From Colivivens sp964537205 (GTDB lineage: Bacteria > Bacteroidota > Bacteroidia > Bacteroidales > Bacteroidaceae), in contig CAZHZH010000097.1 of assembly GCA_964537205.1 (NCBI GenBank), positions 1 to 9,159 of the forward strand: a DNA stretch of 9,159 nucleotides, read 5' to 3'. This document shows, piece after piece, positions 5,986 to 9,159 of the stretch. The first letter of the stretch is position 1. Each line of letters begins with the position of its first letter. The translations under genes and the position numbers were made by a program. The notes under the pieces are model-generated. The model worked only from the letters and a program-made list of their open reading frames with translations, was not told the origin of the DNA and did no database searches.

Positions 5986-8809
5986 TCAGTCAGTCTGTTT
6001 CTTCTTTGGATTCTTGTTCCAATGATACACCAAATGCAACATCACATAGTTGGGCAGAGAGCGATACCATGTTTCCGTGCGCCCTTGTGCATTTACATCG
6101 TACTGTGTGGATGACAACTGGTGCAGCAGGTCGAAGGCGTCGATGCGGGCGATGAGCTTGCCCTTATAGAAGGACTGGCTGACGGAGGCGTTCATTACGA
6201 AGTCGTCGGTGTTAAGATTGCCGTTGCCATAGCCACGACGCGAGTACATGGTTGCGTCGGCAGACAGAGTGGTTTTAAGTACAGGTATGGTGTAACGGGC
6301 GGAAAGGCCGTAACGGTAGTCGAAGGCATTCAGCGTCTCAAAGTCGTACATCTTTCCCTCCGAGTGACGCCAGCTGAAGTCGCCCGTGGCGCGGACGTTC
6401 AGCATATCCTTGTTATATTGTATGTAGGTGTTGTCGTGGAGGGTCAGGGTGTTGACGGAATTTAAATGGCTTTCTGTCTCGCCGTCCAGCATGGCGTGGT
6501 CGCGCCAATGAACGTATCTGCCGTCAAGCGTGCTTTCTGTCGTCCAATGCTTGTCCTTGTCCAACGTAAGGGTAAATCCTCCATTGGCCTTGATGTCATA
6601 AATGCCGTGTGTATTTTCTGGACGATAAGTATAGACTCCCGTAGAGGGATTGTATTTAACCGCTTGGGATACGACTTGATGATTATAGCCCGCATGAAAA
6701 GTGGCGTGATAAAAGCATCGTGCTATTCGGAAATTTTTGTATTCTACATGTATGTATGTTGTAGACTCCCACGGTTTCAATTTGGGATTTCCAAGTCGCA
6801 CGACAGTGGGATCAGCGTCATCACGGAAACTGATTTGGTTGATTAACGAGACATTGTTCTCATAATGATGGATGCGTAAAAATATCGGACTTAGATGGTC
6901 CTTCTTTGGATACAGATATATTTCGAGTCGTTGGTCAAGGCGCATGGTATTGCGTGTGGCACATGTGTCGAGCGTTCCTCTTTGATAGCTAAGCCGCTCG
7001 TGCATTGGAGTGAAAGTCAGATACAAATCGATGAACTTTTCGTTATGTGCTATTGAGTTATGTTCCGAGACTGGCAGGTGCTGCAAGCGCGTGAACTGGA
7101 ATGTTACATTGCCCCTGTAAGTCTTTAAGTCGCTGTCGTAGGAGTTATTGTAGTCTGTTATCGTGCGAAGCATGTCTATTTGTGAAGTCAGCAAAAGCGT
7201 GTCGGGATGATACAGATAGTCATGAACTTTTTCGCGACTATACGACGGACTTACGTCCATGGAGAAATCATTCAACTTATTACTGAGGGAATAATATATG
7301 GGCGTATGTACCTCTATTTTATGCGTGTAAAAGTCTGTGGCATTGTGTCGGAGGGTGGCGGAGTTGTTTACGAAATTGTCCACACGAAACCCTTGAATAC
7401 GGTCGTTTTCGTCTGACGAATAGTTGACAGAGGGTCTGAAATTAGAGAATTGTTCCCAATTCCCCCAGTTTTTCAGCATGGGCTGAAAACGCATGCTCCC
7501 CTTCAAGCTCCAGCTTTTCCCATCGTTGAAACCCTCATTGCGATTGCGCGTTGTAAGGGTGTCTGTATATTGTTCTGCCAACGTAGAGCTGTTTCCGTTA
7601 TACGACTTGTAGTTGAACGCGACATCGGAGTTGAACAAGAAGCCTTTGGGCTTGATGTACTTGAAGGTGTTGCCTACCTTCAGCGTTTGGGCTTTCGACA
7701 GCGAGTTCTGGTGAGTGGTCTGCAGCGGATTGCCAGAGAGGAACAGCTCATTGCGTCTCTGCATTTCCCCTTTGTCGCGGGTAGATGCGTAATCTACTGT
7801 CAGATTCTCCTGCACATTCTTGTCCGCCGATTGATAGTCAATCTCTCCGGCGGCACTGTGCGTCGTCAGCAGCGACTGTGGCACGGAATTTGGAGTCCAG
7901 TGGCCGGACTGCCCGATATGTCGGCTTTCGTTCACATTGTTCGAGTTGCCCAGCAGTGTGTAGCGGGTATGCGAGGTGAAGCCGAGCAGGAAGGCACGAC
8001 CCAGATAGCGTTCGTGTGTGCCACCCGCTGCCTCCACGTTTGTTATGTAGCCTATCTGATACTCCGGCTTCAGGGTCACGTCCATCACGAACTTCTTTTT
8101 TTTCTACTTGTGCGTTCAGCGCACGGTTCAGGTCGGTATCCTGGTCATAGACCTTGATGTCTTTCACCGTGTAGTAAGGCAGATTCTCCATCAGTACCTT
8201 CGAGTTGCCGCGCATGAATGAGCGCGAGCCGAGTTGCAGCTCGTCAATCTTCCTGCCGTTGACGAATATCTCACCATATTCGTTGATAGTAACACCCGGC
8301 ATCTGGTGGATGAGGTCGTCGAGCATGGAGCCGTCAGGCAGCTTAAAAGCCGTGGCATCATATACGATGGTGTCGCCCCGGTAGTACATCTTCACCTTCG
8401 TGGCCTTGATCTCAACTACGTCCAGATTGACCAGACGCATCTTGCGCAGTTCCATCGCATCGTCGAGCATGATGGCACCTTCGTTACTGGCATCTATCGT
8501 CAGGGGCTGATAGCCGTCCTCATAGCCGTCAAGCGTACCCCGTAGTAGATACTTACAGTTTTTCTTCTCGGGTTTAATCATAAACTGCGCTTCCCTCACT
8601 GTGCCGTCGTCCCTGAATTTCTTGGTGATTGGGATTGAATCGATTACCACGGTGCTGTCAACTGCCAGCAGCAGCGATACTTTCGCCTCTGGCAACGGCG
8701 TTTTCAGAAAAGCGTCCTCCACTCTTCCGAAGACGAGGCTTTGAGAATGCATTTCCGATGTCACACATAATGCGAAGATTATGCAGACAAATTTTTTTCT
8801 ACTGTACAT
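5986..8809 (-). pseudogene. Outer-membrane beta-barrel (TonB-receptor-like) protein, split by a frameshift at an A8 tract
   Basis: Reads from ATG 8809 down to the stop at 5986. The first frame (8809 to 7838) encodes a signal peptide (MYSRKKFVCIIFALCVTSEM, cleavage probably after the next few residues), a carboxypeptidase-regulatory-like beta-sandwich (about 25-125), and a plug-like domain with VKMYYRGDTIVYDATAFKLP (139-158) and IFVNGRKIDELQLGSRSFMR (181-200). It leaves the conserved sequence after ...LNAQVEKK (residue 238) and ends as nonsense. The rest, from FVMDVTLKPEYQIGYITN onward, continues in the +1 frame (open from about 8088, about 700 residues) as the long barrel, ending NYVMLHLVYHWNK. 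The join is the run of eight A (8096-8103); with seven A the gene gives one 940-residue protein. The family (OMP_b-brl_3-like) is common in Bacteroidota and sits in the outer membrane; the ligand is unknown and no SusD partner is seen. It starts 48 bases after the stop of an upstream paralog, so both are probably one operon. As written it is off; slippage in DNA or RNA, or a homopolymer sequencing error, could explain it. Confidence 0.85.
8096..8103 (-). repeat. A8 homopolymer at the frameshift point
   Basis: Eight T on the plus strand are eight A in the coding strand, reading GTA GAA AAA AAA GAA (VEKKE). Loss of one A gives VEKKKFVMDV, which joins the plug to the barrel. Runs of this length are prone to slipped-strand mutation and to RNA-polymerase slippage. 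A second run of seven A lies at codons 5-7 of the same gene (8792-8798). Confidence 0.85.
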
Positions 8810-8857
8810 AATTATTAATTGATAATAAGGATTAAGTCTCTATTACTTTGTATTTTA

Positions 8858-9157
8858 TTACTTTTTCTTCGGTTGTTTGTTGAATCTGTATTGCACACTC
8901 AGCATGGCATAACGTCCTAATGTGTTTTGCCATGTCTCCGTGCGTCCGTATGCGTTTATTGTACGTGTTACAGCGTCGAGCTCTTTCAGAAGGTCGAATG
9001 CTGCAATCCGCAGATACAAGTGGTCTTTCCACAGTTCGCGTGAGAGTGAGGCTCCCACGACAAAACGGTCGGTATTCATGGACGAATCATTGTAGCCGCG
9101 ACGAGTATAGACTTTGGCATCCATTGTTAATTCAATATTGAAAGGAAGTTGAGTATG
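8858..9157 (-). CDS. C-terminal part of a paralogous outer-membrane beta-barrel protein
   Basis: The frame is open to the right edge and gives 99 residues before TAA at 8858-8860; the start is outside the window. The segment VYTRRGYNDSSMNTDRFVVG, then IAAFDLLKEL, NAYGRTETW and the end YRFNKQPKKK aligns with the end of the downstream barrel gene (MYSRRGYGNGNLNTDDFVMN, DAFDLLHQL, NAQGRTETW, YHWNKNPKKK), so the two are tandem paralogs. It is therefore inferred to be an outer-membrane TonB-receptor-like barrel of the same family. The 48-base gap to the next ATG contains no terminator or recognisable promoter, which suggests one transcript. Confidence 0.85.
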   Translation of the reverse strand, partial: HTQLPFNIELTMDAKVYTRRGYNDSSMNTDRFVVGASLSRELWKDHLYLRIAAFDLLKELDAVTRTINAYGRTETWQNTLGRYAMLSVQYRFNKQPKKK

Positions 9158-9159
9158 TC

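Noticed and set aside
7450..8157. 235-codon plus-strand open frame opposite the barrel gene
   Set aside because: It is antisense to the conserved barrel sequence and crosses the frameshift; it is a shadow of the codon bias of the real gene.
1..9159. tRNA or rRNA genes
   Set aside because: No tRNA cloverleaf or rRNA-like conserved segment was noticed on either strand by eye.

Overview
The window looks like accessory DNA from a Bacteroidota chromosome, probably a Prevotella/Bacteroides-type host. The reasons are the TAnnTTTG-type -7 promoter boxes, the weak Shine-Dalgarno signals, and two tandem genes for large outer-membrane beta-barrel proteins of a family typical of this phylum. No gene gives a species name.

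Left part (1-2776): the 3' end of a probable outer-membrane protein gene is followed by a stem-loop terminator and a 164-bp element with perfect 18-bp terminal inverted repeats flanked by TTA on both sides, which fits a non-autonomous miniature transposable element. Next comes a RhuM-family gene (656-1678) that is intact in frame except for one TAA codon at 1238-1240 where relatives usually have glutamine. A stretch of about 1.1 kb without a credible gene follows. It holds a REPIN-like pair of inverted palindromes (1831-1918) and a compact cluster of mutually exclusive hairpins (2187-2240).

Middle part (2777-5671): a complete HaeIII-like type II restriction-modification pair, presumably specific for GGCC. 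The cytosine-C5 methyltransferase gene comes first and the endonuclease gene starts one base after its stop codon. A stand-alone GNAT acetyltransferase gene follows in the same direction after 257 bases.

Right part (5672-9159): the strand switches at an intergenic region with a strong, probably bidirectional terminator. Two tandem paralogous outer-membrane beta-barrel genes lie on the minus strand. The downstream one (8809 to 5986) has signal peptide, carboxypeptidase-regulatory-like domain, plug and barrel, but is split by a one-base frameshift exactly at a run of eight A on the coding strand. Seven A would restore a 940-residue protein. The upstream paralog is represented only by its last 99 codons and runs off the window.

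How it fits together: RhuM genes and type II R-M genes are both common in mobile defence islands, and the repeats here fit a recombination-prone insertion region between two surface-protein loci. The R-M pair is the intact functional system. The most interesting open points are the A8 tract as a possible on/off switch for a surface protein, and the REPIN-like and nested palindromic repeats. I did not see an obviously new multi-gene system.
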